Origin: Pelobacter sp. UBA6093
GTDB taxonomy: Bacteria > Desulfobacterota > Desulfuromonadia > Desulfuromonadales > Syntrophotaleaceae
NCBI GenBank assembly: GCA_002435955.1
Contig: DIWZ01000043.1
Span: forward strand, 1-20,736
Length of the DNA stretch: 20,736 bases
Reading direction: 5' to 3'
The notes under the pieces were generated by a model, which searched no databases, was not told the DNA's origin, and worked only from the letters and a program-made list of their open reading frames with translations. This document shows, piece by piece, positions 1 through 6,536 of the stretch; positions within the stretch are counted from its first letter, which is position 1; every line of letters starts with the position of its first letter. A program made the translations under genes and the position numbers.

Positions 1-906
1 GTTCAGAGGGTTCTCGATTCAATGAACCCAAGCAGCTCAATTCAGAAGGTCCTCGACTCAATGAACCCAAGCAGCTCAATTCAGAAGGTCCTCGACTCAA
101 TGAACCCGAGCAGCTCAATTCAGAAGGTCCTCGACTCAATGAACCCAAGCGCCTCAATTCAGAAGGTCCTCGACTCAATGAACCCGAGCAGCTCAATTCA
201 GAAGGTCCTCGACTCAATGAACCAGAGCAGCTCAATTCAGAAGGTCCTCGACTCAATGCCCTTCGACAGAACCTCACAGCTCGCCCTAGCTTCCTTATCC
301 CAGAGTGAAGCATTCCACAAATCAATAGCGACCCTGTCTCAACCTGGCTACTTCAATGCAGCTATTAGTGTCATTTCTGAGCATGCTATGGTCAATAATG
401 CTTGTTCTGATCTTGAAAACACTGAGTTAGACACACAACAGATAGAAGATTGTCTTCAGGGTGTTTCTAGCTCTAGTGATCAAAAAACATTTCTTGAAAA
501 TTTTTCCAAACTGCCCGTATTGCTGCAATATCTAATCTTTTTTATCTTTATGCAAGTTCTGATTCCACAAATAAATAGTATATCAGCCAATATTTTAACC
601 CCACATGTTGAAAAATACCTCTCTTCTACAACTGACGTAAAAAGGGATAAATTAAAGGAGATTAGCAAGGTTGGCCAGCTTGCTAACATTCAAACTCAAG
701 GTCTTCGATTTATTACAGGCAATAATGTCCGCCTCCGATCTAGTCCAAGCACAAATAGTGCAATCTTAGATGAACTACAATTGGGTCAAGTAGTTCTTGT
801 GCTGAGTAAAAAAAAGAATTGGATTGAAGTTCAATATAACTACAACAACGATGAGACCCTTCAAGGCTGGGTATTCACACGTTACACTTCTAATTTCAAA
901 AAGTGA
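1..906 (+). CDS. Repeat-rich membrane-anchored protein with C-terminal SH3b domain (5' partial)
   Basis: The frame is open from base 1, so the true start lies upstream of the window. Visible order: a degenerate repeat remnant, six 13-residue repeats of the type MNPSSSIQKVLDS, a helical stretch, one hydrophobic segment (LPVLLQYLIFFIFMQVLI) that should span the membrane, and a C-terminal bacterial SH3-like domain of about 65 residues (NVRLRSSPSTNSAIL... W(I/V)... GWVFTRY). SH3b domains bind cell-wall peptides or proteins; here the domain would be tethered to a membrane. Every repeat unit begins with an in-frame ATG, so initiation could occur in several units. It lies at the left end of a cassette array and is followed within two bases by an attC. 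The function is unknown; a role in an envelope or defence module is inference only. Confidence 0.75.
   Translation, partial: VQRVLDSMNPSSSIQKVLDSMNPSSSIQKVLDSMNPSSSIQKVLDSMNPSASIQKVLDSMNPSSSIQKVLDSMNQSSSIQKVLDSMPFDRTSQLALASLSQSEAFHKSIATLSQPGYFNAAISVISEHAMVNNACSDLENTELDTQQIEDCLQGVSSSSDQKTFLENFSKLPVLLQYLIFFIFMQVLIPQINSISANILTPHVEKYLSSTTDVKRDKLKEISKVGQLANIQTQGLRFITGNNVRLRSSPSTNSAILDELQLGQVVLVLSKKKNWIEVQYNYNNDETLQGWVFTRYTSNFKK
22..255 (+). repeat. Six tandem 39-bp repeats (13-codon unit)
   Basis: Units begin at 22, 61, 100, 139, 178 and 217 and each encodes 13 residues, keeping frame. They are nearly identical at DNA level: the fourth changes AGC to GCC (Ser to Ala) and the sixth changes CCC/CCG to CAG (Pro to Gln). 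Bases 1-21 are the end of a more diverged seventh unit, so the array continues to the left. High DNA identity suggests recent expansion by slippage or unequal crossing-over, so copy number may vary between strains. Confidence 0.95.
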
Positions 907-907
907 A

Positions 908-1022
908 AGCTAACCATGCAATCAAGCGGATGGAAAATAGCTGTGTGCTTCCCAAAAAGAAAATCTAAATTGTGGCAAGTCACGCAAGTTCGCGTCGCCA
1001 CCGCTTATCACGACCGTTATGC
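908..1022 (+). other. attC recombination site (end of SH3-protein cassette)
   Basis: R''-like core AGCTAAC (908-914) and R' core GTTATGC (1016-1022). Nine bases inside each core lie the complementary L'' and L' boxes AAGCGG (924-929) and CCGCTT. This is the symmetric layout of an attC hairpin. Length is about 115 bp, within the attC range. The R'' departs from the RYYYAAC consensus at one position. Confidence 0.65.
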
Positions 1023-1036
1023 CTCTTGGGACACCT

Positions 1037-2383
1037 ATGGACACTAAGCGCGACGGTTGCGATTGCGTTCTCTGCAAAAACAACCATGAGTTCGAAATTG
1101 GCGATGAGCTTATAGGCGATTTGCTCGGTGGAAATGTGACGGTATTTGCTGGCGCAGGCATTAGCACCGAAACAAGAAATGTACTGAAGACCACTTTCTA
1201 CGAGTCGGTGGCAGCAGAAATAGGCAAGGGCGATCCATACCCGGCATTCCCAGAGCTTATGGAAGAGTACTGCCGCCAGCCCAACGGTAGGCTTAAGCTC
1301 CTTAATAAAATTAAGGAACGTTTCGACCAGATTGACTCTTTTCCGGAACTGACCCGTTCGGCTACACGCTTTCATCAGGAACTTGGAACATTCTTCCCTA
1401 TTCGGAACATCGTCACAACCAATTGGGATACCTACTTCGAAGAGTATTGCAAGGCTACCCCATTCGTTACTGATCCCGACTTGGCTTTTTGGGAGGCTGC
1501 TGACCGACGTGTATTAAAAATACATGGATCGGTAACCAACTACGGCTCGATTGTGGCAACAACAAAAGACTATCAACAGTGCGAAGATCGCTTGACGTTC
1601 GGCCTCATCGGCGCACTCCTAAAAACCATTCTTGCTACTCAAACGGTCGTCTTCATAGGATATTCGCTTTCGGATTCTGATTTTTCAGCTATTTACGAAT
1701 TTGTGAAGAAGCAAATGAGCGCCCTTCACAAGCAGGCATACGTTGTAACGCCATTTGTTGACGACTGCGAAAAATTTAGAGCTGCCGGCTTTATCCCCTT
1801 ACAAACTGATGGTGCCTACTTCATTGCTCAAATTAAGGCACACGCGATAGCTCAAGGAACACTGCTGGACGACGACATCTTTGACTCAGCGATAGAGCTT
1901 CTGTATGACGTTCAGATTGAGCACGGGTTGCTACACGATGCCGTTAAGGTATCAGATTTTCCGGAAGTGATATTTGCAGCGTCTTATCAAGATGGGTTGA
2001 TGCACGCGCTCGAGCGCGCCATTGAAATGAAGGGGTCGGGAAGGTACTCACATCGTTGCCGGGTCGCAGGTGTTGCCAAGGCCTATCTGAAATTGCAGAA
2101 AGAGAAACGGAAGCGAGGTGTGTATGAAGATGTCGCCTATATTGAGGGCTACATCAATGGCTTAACGTACCTTCTAATGACAGAGGATGAGAGAAACTCG
2201 GTTCGCGTTCCTATGTACTTTATGTTTGGCTCAAAAGACGAAATCTCAGATGTCTCGGGGTTTGTCGAACGGCTCAGCGCCAGTCCCGTCCCCCATAAAG
2301 CGGCTCATAAGCGAGCGCTAGTCTATTTGAATAGGCTTACTGACCCTGGGTCCGCTGAGTTTCACCACCCACCATGGCTATAG
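1037..2383 (+). CDS. SIR2-domain protein (putative NAD+-consuming antiphage effector)
   Basis: This is a SIR2-like NAD+-binding protein of about 448 residues. Visible motifs: glycine-rich GAGIST (39-44), TTNWD (127-131), KIHGS with the catalytic-type histidine (161-165), and GYSLSDSDF (208-216). This is the pattern of the bacterial SIR2_2 group rather than of housekeeping deacetylases. SIR2 domains in ThsA, DSR1/2 and SIR2-APAZ deplete NAD+ during phage infection. The C-terminal 220 residues look helical, with no domain I recognise; they could be the sensor. ATG 1037 is preferred because GGGA lies five bases upstream. An in-frame ATG at 1019 falls inside the attC R' core and lacks a ribosome site. 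The gene fills one integron cassette (about 1017-2451), whose opening TTATGC matches its own R'' GCATAAC. Family assignment is firm; the defence role is inferred. Confidence 0.85.
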   Translation: MDTKRDGCDCVLCKNNHEFEIGDELIGDLLGGNVTVFAGAGISTETRNVLKTTFYESVAAEIGKGDPYPAFPELMEEYCRQPNGRLKLLNKIKERFDQIDSFPELTRSATRFHQELGTFFPIRNIVTTNWDTYFEEYCKATPFVTDPDLAFWEAADRRVLKIHGSVTNYGSIVATTKDYQQCEDRLTFGLIGALLKTILATQTVVFIGYSLSDSDFSAIYEFVKKQMSALHKQAYVVTPFVDDCEKFRAAGFIPLQTDGAYFIAQIKAHAIAQGTLLDDDIFDSAIELLYDVQIEHGLLHDAVKVSDFPEVIFAASYQDGLMHALERAIEMKGSGRYSHRCRVAGVAKAYLKLQKEKRKRGVYEDVAYIEGYINGLTYLLMTEDERNSVRVPMYFMFGSKDEISDVSGFVERLSASPVPHKAAHKRALVYLNRLTDPGSAEFHHPPWL

Positions 2384-2390
2384 CGGCGGG

Positions 2391-2454
2391 GCATAACCAA
2401 TCATTCCACCGGACCTGCGCGAAAAGCCGCCCAGGCCGGTGAATTCAAACGTTA
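2391..2454 (+). other. attC site of the SIR2 cassette, interrupted in R' by a group II intron
   Basis: R'' core GCATAAC at 2391-2397, L''-like TTCCACCGG at 2403-2411, a central palindromic part, L'-like CCGGTGAATTCAAAC, then GTTA at 2451-2454, where the intron begins. Joining GTTA to GGC after the intron 3' end (6671) restores the canonical R' GTTAGGC. R'' is the exact reverse complement of the GTTATGC that opens this cassette at 1016, as expected for one cassette. CCACCGG pairs with CCGGTG as in typical attC hairpins. Confidence 0.85.
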
Positions 2455-3036
2455 TTGCGCCAAGCGAAGCTTGGAGCATCTTGCAGGGTGCAAGTCCCTG
2501 TCGGGCAAGGGGTAGCCACCCACCCGTATCGAGTGTTGCGCCTGTGGCGGAGCGCCTGCGTGGATGCAAGTCTGCAAGGGGTCGCGAACAAAACAGGTGA
2601 AGCGTACACAGAGAAGGTTACAGGCCATAGGGGAGGCCGCACTCCCTGAATTGCTGGTACAGCCCCGAAATCGAGTATTGTTGCAGTCGACGAGCGTTTT
2701 AACGGCCGCGAAGTCCACAGGAAACGACCGCAAACGGCAAGGTCGTGGAAGGCTGCCGGGGTCCTCAGGCTATGGCATGTAATCAGAGATGTTTCAGGAA
2801 CTTGGGAGACCCCAAAGACTCCTGACCGGCCCATGAGAGGTCGACGCAGGTAGGAAAGCCGAACCGGCAACGGGATAGGTGACCGAAGGTCTTTGGGGAG
2901 TCGGATCGATCCATAGTACTCCGAGACGGGAGAGCCGATCACACGGGGAAGGGATCGACGTGAATATGTAGCCCGCAAAGGAAACTCATGCCGGACACAG
3001 TCGGACTGGAATACCATGAGCCAACCTCACTGAGAT
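2455..3036 (+). mobile_element. Group II intron (attC-targeting, IIC-like), 5' half: domains I to start of IV
   Basis: A structured, stop-rich, roughly 530-base non-coding stretch starts exactly at the R' core of an attC with TTGCGCC, then the hairpin CCAAG-CGAAG-CTTGG and the GTGCAAGTCCC motif typical of the start of intron domain I. A possible EBS1 (TAACG, 2700-2704) is complementary to the last exon bases CGTTA (2450-2454). Further on lie the pre-ORF region and the first codons of a maturase. Insertion inside an attC R' is the known behaviour of class C-attC introns. The 3' domains are not adjacent; matching domains V/VI lie at 6603-6670. The 5' boundary is set by exon reconstruction and could be off by a base or two. 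Confidence 0.8.
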
Positions 3037-3038
3037 AA
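2988..3038 (+). pseudogene. Truncated N-terminus of group II intron reverse transcriptase/maturase
   Basis: ATG at 2988 follows AAAGGAA (2977-2983) and opens the frame MPDTVGLEYHEPTSLR, then a TAA (3036-3038) whose bases belong to the start of the palindromic element. The position inside intron domain IV is where the intron-encoded protein normally starts, and the peptide resembles the opening of such proteins as I remember them. Only 16 codons remain, against a normal length of about 400-450, so the intron cannot make its own protein and could move or splice only with help in trans. Confidence 0.6.
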
Positions 3039-3086
3039 AATAGGGACACTTCCCATATTTTGCAGAAGAAAACAGGGAAGTGTCCC
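3035..3086 (+). repeat. Palindromic element copy 1, left part (interrupted by an IS)
   Basis: The arm TAGGGACACTTCCC (3041-3054), a 20-base A/T-rich loop and the arm GGGAAGTGTCCC (3075-3086) form a long hairpin. The last bases of the right arm (TAG and the flanking TTTTAT) are found only after the IS, at 4655-4663. The element is nearly identical to the uninterrupted copy at 6537-6596, differing in the loop (GAAG versus GCAG) and at the base before TAGGG. Confidence 0.9.
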
Positions 3087-4643
3087 GAATGGCGCTAGTT
3101 TTAGGGCCTTTTGCATGAGGAAACACCTGAAAATATTGGCTGAATTTGGCATAATGCCCTATGCGAAATACAACCCCAATGTTTCCAGGTTTCCATCTAC
3201 AGACCCTGCGTCGAAAGCCCCGCTCAGCCCAGCAACAACTGGCCGGAAAGTTGGCTTTGCTGCAGAAAAAGTCCTTCAAGCAAATCGGCGAGGTCTTTGA
3301 AAAGTTCATCCCCCGCGCGCTTCTCAAGCCCGAGCCGTCAGGGGCCTTCAGTCGCAGGCGATTGTTCTCCAAGGAGAACACGTTCTGGGCCTTTTTCAGC
3401 CAGATCCTGGACGCCGATGGTGGCTGCAAGGAAGTGATCCGCAAGCTTCAGTCCTATGCCTCCATCAAGAGGATCAATGTCCCTTCCTCCTCAACTGCTT
3501 CGTATTGTGCGGCCCGCAAAAAGCTACAGGAACAGATGCTTGCAGACATTCTTGCACATACGGCGGATCGGATGGAGACAATGCCGGCCACGGGCCTGCT
3601 GAATCACCGGCGCGTCATTGTGGTCGACGGGACGGGTGTTAGCATGCCGGATACACCGGAGAACCAGGCTGTCTGGCCGCAGCCGGCCTCCCTGAAACCA
3701 GGGTGCGGGTTTCCCTCTGGACGGATATGCGCCTGTTTTTCATTGGACAGCGGCGCTCTTCTCAGCTACGCCATCGGCAATAAAAAGAACAATGAGCTGC
3801 CGCTGTTTCGTCAGCAGTGGGAAACGTTCAAGGCAGGAGACATCTTCCTCGGTGACAAAGGCTTCTGTAGTTATTTCGATATTGCAAATCTGCAAGACAG
3901 GAGCGTTGACAGTGTCATCACCCTCGCCAGAAGAGCCCCGGTTCGAGCCGCCAGCAGCCTCAAAAAGCTTGGGCCTGATGATTTGCTGATAACATGGGAA
4001 CGTCCGAAATTCGCCAAGATTCTGTCATATTCCAAAGACGCCTGGGCAATTCTCCCGGAAAAGCTGACTCTGCGTCAGATCAAGGTCAAGGTGCCTTATC
4101 CCGGGTTCAGAACCAAGGGGTTTTACATAGTCACCACTTTGCTCGATGCCACGCGATATCCGGCAGAGGAACTGGCCGAACTCTATTTAAAGCGGTGGGA
4201 TGTCGAGCTGTTTTTCCGCGATATCAAGACAACCATGGGCATGGATGTTTTGCGTTGTCTCACGCCGGACATGGTTCGCAAAGAAATTTTGATGCATTTT
4301 ATCGCCTACAACTGCATTCGGCGCTTGATGTATGAGGCGGCAGAGGAAGCGGACCTGGAGGTTCGCCTTGTAAGTTTCAACGGGAGTTTACAAGCCCTTC
4401 GCAATTGGGAGCCCCATTTAAATCAGGCGAAGATCAGCAAGGCAGAGCGATTCAGGCTGATCAGTGATTTGTACGAGTCGATGACCAACACACCAATCCG
4501 ACAACGACCAGGACGAAGCGAGCCCCGATGCCGAAAACGACGACCCAAAAATTACCAGTTGTTGACCTCGCCCAGACGGGTGATGAAAGAGATCCCACAT
4601 CGAAACAGATATCGTGCTGGAGTCGCTTAAGCTAGCGCCATTC
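3087..4643 (+). mobile_element. Complete IS4-family insertion sequence, 1557 bp
   Basis: The ends are perfect 12-bp inverted repeats, GAATGGCGCTAG at 3087-3098 and CTAGCGCCATTC at 4632-4643. The element is flanked by an 11-bp direct repeat GGAAGTGTCCC (3076-3086 and 4644-4654), a target duplication of IS4-family size. It carries a single intact transposase. The target is the right arm of a palindromic element; removing the IS and one duplication restores a sequence matching the second copy at 6537-6596. Confidence 0.93.
3161..4630 (+). CDS. IS4-family DDE transposase
   Basis: A 489-residue transposase with an RNase H-like catalytic fold. The first acidic residue lies in VVDGTGVSMPDT (about residue 151), the second in GDIFLGDKGF (about residue 229), and the catalytic glutamate in the family signature Y-x2-R-x3-E-x6-K, seen here as YLKRWDVELFFRDIK. 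That signature defines the IS4 family. The frame is uninterrupted and the stop codon lies 13 bases from the right end of the IS, so the element looks potentially active. ATG 3161 is the first start in this frame with a normal N-terminus; no strong ribosome-binding site is visible, as is common for transposases. A short basic tail (RQRPGRSEPRCRKRRPK) ends the protein. Confidence 0.95.
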   Translation: MRNTTPMFPGFHLQTLRRKPRSAQQQLAGKLALLQKKSFKQIGEVFEKFIPRALLKPEPSGAFSRRRLFSKENTFWAFFSQILDADGGCKEVIRKLQSYASIKRINVPSSSTASYCAARKKLQEQMLADILAHTADRMETMPATGLLNHRRVIVVDGTGVSMPDTPENQAVWPQPASLKPGCGFPSGRICACFSLDSGALLSYAIGNKKNNELPLFRQQWETFKAGDIFLGDKGFCSYFDIANLQDRSVDSVITLARRAPVRAASSLKKLGPDDLLITWERPKFAKILSYSKDAWAILPEKLTLRQIKVKVPYPGFRTKGFYIVTTLLDATRYPAEELAELYLKRWDVELFFRDIKTTMGMDVLRCLTPDMVRKEILMHFIAYNCIRRLMYEAAEEADLEVRLVSFNGSLQALRNWEPHLNQAKISKAERFRLISDLYESMTNTPIRQRPGRSEPRCRKRRPKNYQLLTSPRRVMKEIPHRNRYRAGVA

Positions 4644-4663
4644 GGAAGTGTCCCTAGTTTTAT
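4644..4663 (+). repeat. Target duplication and right end of palindromic element copy 1
   Basis: GGAAGTGTCCC (4644-4654) repeats 3076-3086 as the IS target duplication. TAGTTTTAT follows and completes the right arm of the palindromic element that begins at 3035. Confidence 0.85.
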
Positions 4664-4669
4664 ATTTAG

Positions 4670-4777
4670 GCTGGAAACACTGCCTTAGTTGGAGGAAAAT
4701 GGCATACTGATTGGGAGCACGAAACTGTGAATCTTTCCGGTTTCACAAAGGCATACAAAAAGTTAGGCTGCGAGTAA
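4670..4777 (+). pseudogene. 3' fragment of an unidentified cassette gene
   Basis: The frame is open for 35 codons just after the palindromic element and ends in TAA (4775-4777), about 36 bases before an attC. That is the position expected for the end of a cassette gene. The peptide AGNTALVGGKWHTDWEHETV... ending KAYKKLGCE has protein-like composition. No start codon or ribosome site belongs to it, so it is most simply the C-terminus of a gene whose front was lost when the palindromic element joined here. I do not recognise the family. Confidence 0.4.
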
Positions 4778-4813
4778 ATGTATTTTAAGCGTGAGCAAAT
4801 TCGACATAATAAT

Positions 4814-4882
4814 GCCATACACAAGGACGTCAAACTTTCCGCTGCGCTCCGAGTTTGCCGTCTGTAATGGCTAGCGTTGGGC
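4814..4882 (+). other. attC site preceding the peptidase-like cassette
   Basis: R' core GTTGGGC at 4876-4882. The inner hairpin pairs GACGtCAAACT (4826-4836) with AGTTTGcCGTC (4852-4862) around a GC-rich loop, an arrangement typical of attC sites. The R'' side is degenerate: GCCATAC at 4814-4820 pairs partly with GTAATGGC near the right side but lacks the usual AAC. The site may be decayed, though the R' still defines the start of the next cassette. Confidence 0.6.
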
Positions 4883-4898
4883 AGGTGCCGGAGGGTGA

Positions 4899-5507
4899 AT
4901 GAAGAAGATTCTACAACAGGGCCACTTGGACGGGTTTTGCCTTCTGTACGCACTTGCGAACGCGTTTAAGGTGCTGAAGTATCCAGACCGTACCGCGAGC
5001 TGGTTTGTCTACAACCAAGGCCACGTTTGGAAAAAGCTCGTCTCTGTAACTCCATCCCTCCATAATTTCGCATCCGGGGAGGGCAGTTGCTTTGGAGTGT
5101 CGACCGATCGCACCGACGTGACTGTAAAAGAAAGTTTCTTGGAGCTATGTGCTGCTGTCATTGGAGAGAGGAAAATGGAAACGTTCACCGCACATCGGGT
5201 ACCCGCTATAGAATTGCCGGCGGCTATTGGTAAGCATTCCGTGGCCCTCATGTGTTTTGGGCAAGGGGTAAAAACGGAAAGGTGCACTATAGGCGACCAC
5301 TGGGTGAGCGTTGTTGACGTTGATGAGGATAAATATTTTCTGGCCTGCTCATACGCGGACCACTTGTCAGAAAAGGTCACTGAGTCCGGCGTTGCAGTTA
5401 GCCCTGTGCATAAACGCCCATTCAACAACACTATCGCTAGACGATCAGTAAATAAAACGACCATAGTCGAAAACTCGGTCTACTGTTTCAGCATGATCAG
5501 TAACTGA
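4899..5507 (+). CDS. Unknown cassette protein with papain/C39-like cysteine-peptidase features
   Basis: A 202-residue soluble protein alone in its own cassette (4877-5580). The N-terminus QQGHLDGFCLLYALANAF places a glutamine before a cysteine (C14) at the start of a helix, and GDHWVSVVDVDEDKYF places a histidine (H134) at the start of a strand, with a possible third residue at D154. That order (Gln, Cys, His, Asp/Asn) is the layout of papain-fold and C39-type cysteine peptidases, but the spacing is only approximate and I cannot confirm the family. There is no signal peptide or membrane segment. ATG 4899 is preceded by GGAGGG (4890-4895) with a short three-base spacer, and lies 16 bases after the attC core. 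The cassette's opening TTGGGC matches its own R'' GCCCAAC. A host-modulating or defence role is speculation. Confidence 0.75.
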   Translation: MKKILQQGHLDGFCLLYALANAFKVLKYPDRTASWFVYNQGHVWKKLVSVTPSLHNFASGEGSCFGVSTDRTDVTVKESFLELCAAVIGERKMETFTAHRVPAIELPAAIGKHSVALMCFGQGVKTERCTIGDHWVSVVDVDEDKYFLACSYADHLSEKVTESGVAVSPVHKRPFNNTIARRSVNKTTIVENSVYCFSMISN

Positions 5508-5520
5508 TGCTAGCGAAATT

Positions 5521-5586
5521 GCCCAACAACGGCGTTGACCCTGACTCGGCAAAACCCCGCCGCGCAGGTCACTCCAAGCGTTGGGC
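5521..5586 (+). other. attC site between the peptidase-like and two-gene cassettes
   Basis: R'' GCCCAAC (5521-5527) and R' GTTGGGC (5580-5586) are perfectly complementary. Inside them TGACC pairs with GGTCA, and a central CGGC pairs with GCCG around AAAACCCC. The total of 66 bp is typical. This is the clearest attC in the window. Confidence 0.92.
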
Positions 5587-5606
5587 TGCAAATAAGGGAG
5601 GGCGAT

Positions 5607-6035
5607 ATGAAATTCAGCACAGGTTTCTTTGACGGACTCTTTGAGAAGAAAACAACTCTGCAGGTTCCGCAAGATAACGGCACTACAAGGGATGTGCCTG
5701 TTACCGAAGCTTGGCTCAAGAAAATGCAGACAGAGGGCAAAATTAGCATGTCAGAAAAGCCGTCCGATACCGTTACGATTCACGTTATTGGCCCTGACGG
5801 CTCAGAAACCCGTCATCTTCGCGTGGGCGTGGACATTCCCGATGCGCAGTATCAAAAGCTCAAAGACCCAAAGACGGGCGTCCTTTACGGCCTTACGGTC
5901 TACGAGAACGGCACGCCGAAAACGACCGTCATTGGAAAGCAGATATGGGAGCAGGCCAGGACTCAGTTCGGAGCGATTGATCGGGCTGGAGAAGAGTCCA
6001 TGAAGAGAACAATGGAAATGTTCAAGAAGCTTTGA
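5607..6035 (+). CDS. Unknown cassette protein, first gene of a two-gene cassette
   Basis: A 142-residue soluble protein I do not recognise. It opens MKFSTGFFDGLFEKK, has a middle region of alternating strands (TVTIHVIGPDGSETRHLRV) and ends in a basic amphipathic helix (ESMKRTMEMFKKL). No signal peptide or catalytic motif stands out. ATG 5607 is chosen because GGGAGG lies just upstream (5596-5601). An earlier in-frame ATG at 5535 falls inside the attC and would translate the recombination site. It is followed after 47 bases by a second gene with no attC between, so both travel in one cassette and are likely co-transcribed, as in toxin-antitoxin or effector-immunity pairs; that pairing is inference. 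Confidence 0.75.
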   Translation: MKFSTGFFDGLFEKKTTLQVPQDNGTTRDVPVTEAWLKKMQTEGKISMSEKPSDTVTIHVIGPDGSETRHLRVGVDIPDAQYQKLKDPKTGVLYGLTVYENGTPKTTVIGKQIWEQARTQFGAIDRAGEESMKRTMEMFKKL

Positions 6036-6082
6036 GCCTGCAAACATGCGGCCCAGTATGAGTATGGCATGAGGAGGAATAT

Positions 6083-6496
6083 GTGGATATAAATTCTCTA
6101 GCGCAACAATTCACCGGTCGCAAGTTCGGCGAGTTGGTGTTGCATCACTTCAAAAAGCAGGATTTCCCGGCAATTGTTGCGGCCTTGCAGGGCACTATCG
6201 AAGAACTGCCTCAGAGCGCAAGACCCTCTGTAGAGGCATGGGTCGACGAGATTGCGCCATTTGGGGCAGACCCATCATTTTGGCAAAAGGACTGCGGCGA
6301 GGTTTTCCTCGAAATCTGCGTTCGCGCTCGTCGGAAGCTCGCTAGTCACGCGGTTCGCGCCACTGACGATCAATTGCTCAGTATGTTCAATATCATTGTC
6401 CTTAACTTTGCATATGGTGCTCACAAGCATCCGGGTTCCAAAGCATTTATCCAACAGTCGATTGGAATAGGCTTTCTGCGTCGCCTTTTCTCATAG
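6083..6496 (+). CDS. Unknown cassette protein, second gene of the two-gene cassette
   Basis: A 137-residue, mostly helical soluble protein I do not recognise. It begins at a GTG codon: the strong GAGGAGG (6071-6077) sits five bases upstream, while the overlapping ATG at 6081 gives only three codons before a stop. No enzyme motif is seen. The tail GIGFLRRLFS is hydrophobic and basic and could be an interaction or membrane-contact patch. With 5607-6035 it forms the only two-gene cassette here, opened by TTGGGC at 5581 and closed by an R'' core GCCCAAC at 6510. Translation signals are better than those of most cassette genes. Confidence 0.75.
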   Translation: MDINSLAQQFTGRKFGELVLHHFKKQDFPAIVAALQGTIEELPQSARPSVEAWVDEIAPFGADPSFWQKDCGEVFLEICVRARRKLASHAVRATDDQLLSMFNIIVLNFAYGAHKHPGSKAFIQQSIGIGFLRRLFS

Positions 6497-6509
6497 GTCG
6501 TAACATCAT

Positions 6510-6536
6510 GCCCAACGAATAAGGATAGATTGCGAG
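6510..6536 (+). other. Truncated attC (R'' half only)
   Basis: GCCCAAC (6510-6516) lies 14 bases after the stop of the two-gene cassette and is the reverse complement of that cassette's opening TTGGGC with its leading G. About 20 bases later the palindromic element begins, and no GTTRRRY partner follows. The right half of the site has been lost. Confidence 0.75.

Noticed and set aside
22..255. 39-bp repeats as a CRISPR array
   Set aside because: Units are directly contiguous with no spacers and keep a reading frame; this is a coding tandem repeat.
2445..3017. Open frames of 190 and 93 residues on the minus strand over the intron
   Set aside because: They run antisense through structured intron RNA with no family resemblance or ribosome sites.
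3041..4657. TAGGGACACTTCC as the terminal inverted repeats of the IS
   Set aside because: The same sequence occurs without an IS at 6537-6596, and the inner 12-bp repeats with an 11-bp target duplication explain the ends better.
4762..4768. GTTAGGC, a perfect attC R' consensus
   Set aside because: It falls inside the open frame 4670-4777 (codons for K-L-G) with no R'' partner or paired L boxes; a chance match is more likely than an extra attC.
5535..5606. N-terminal extension of the first two-gene-cassette protein
   Set aside because: It would translate the attC site; ATG 5607 has a good ribosome site.
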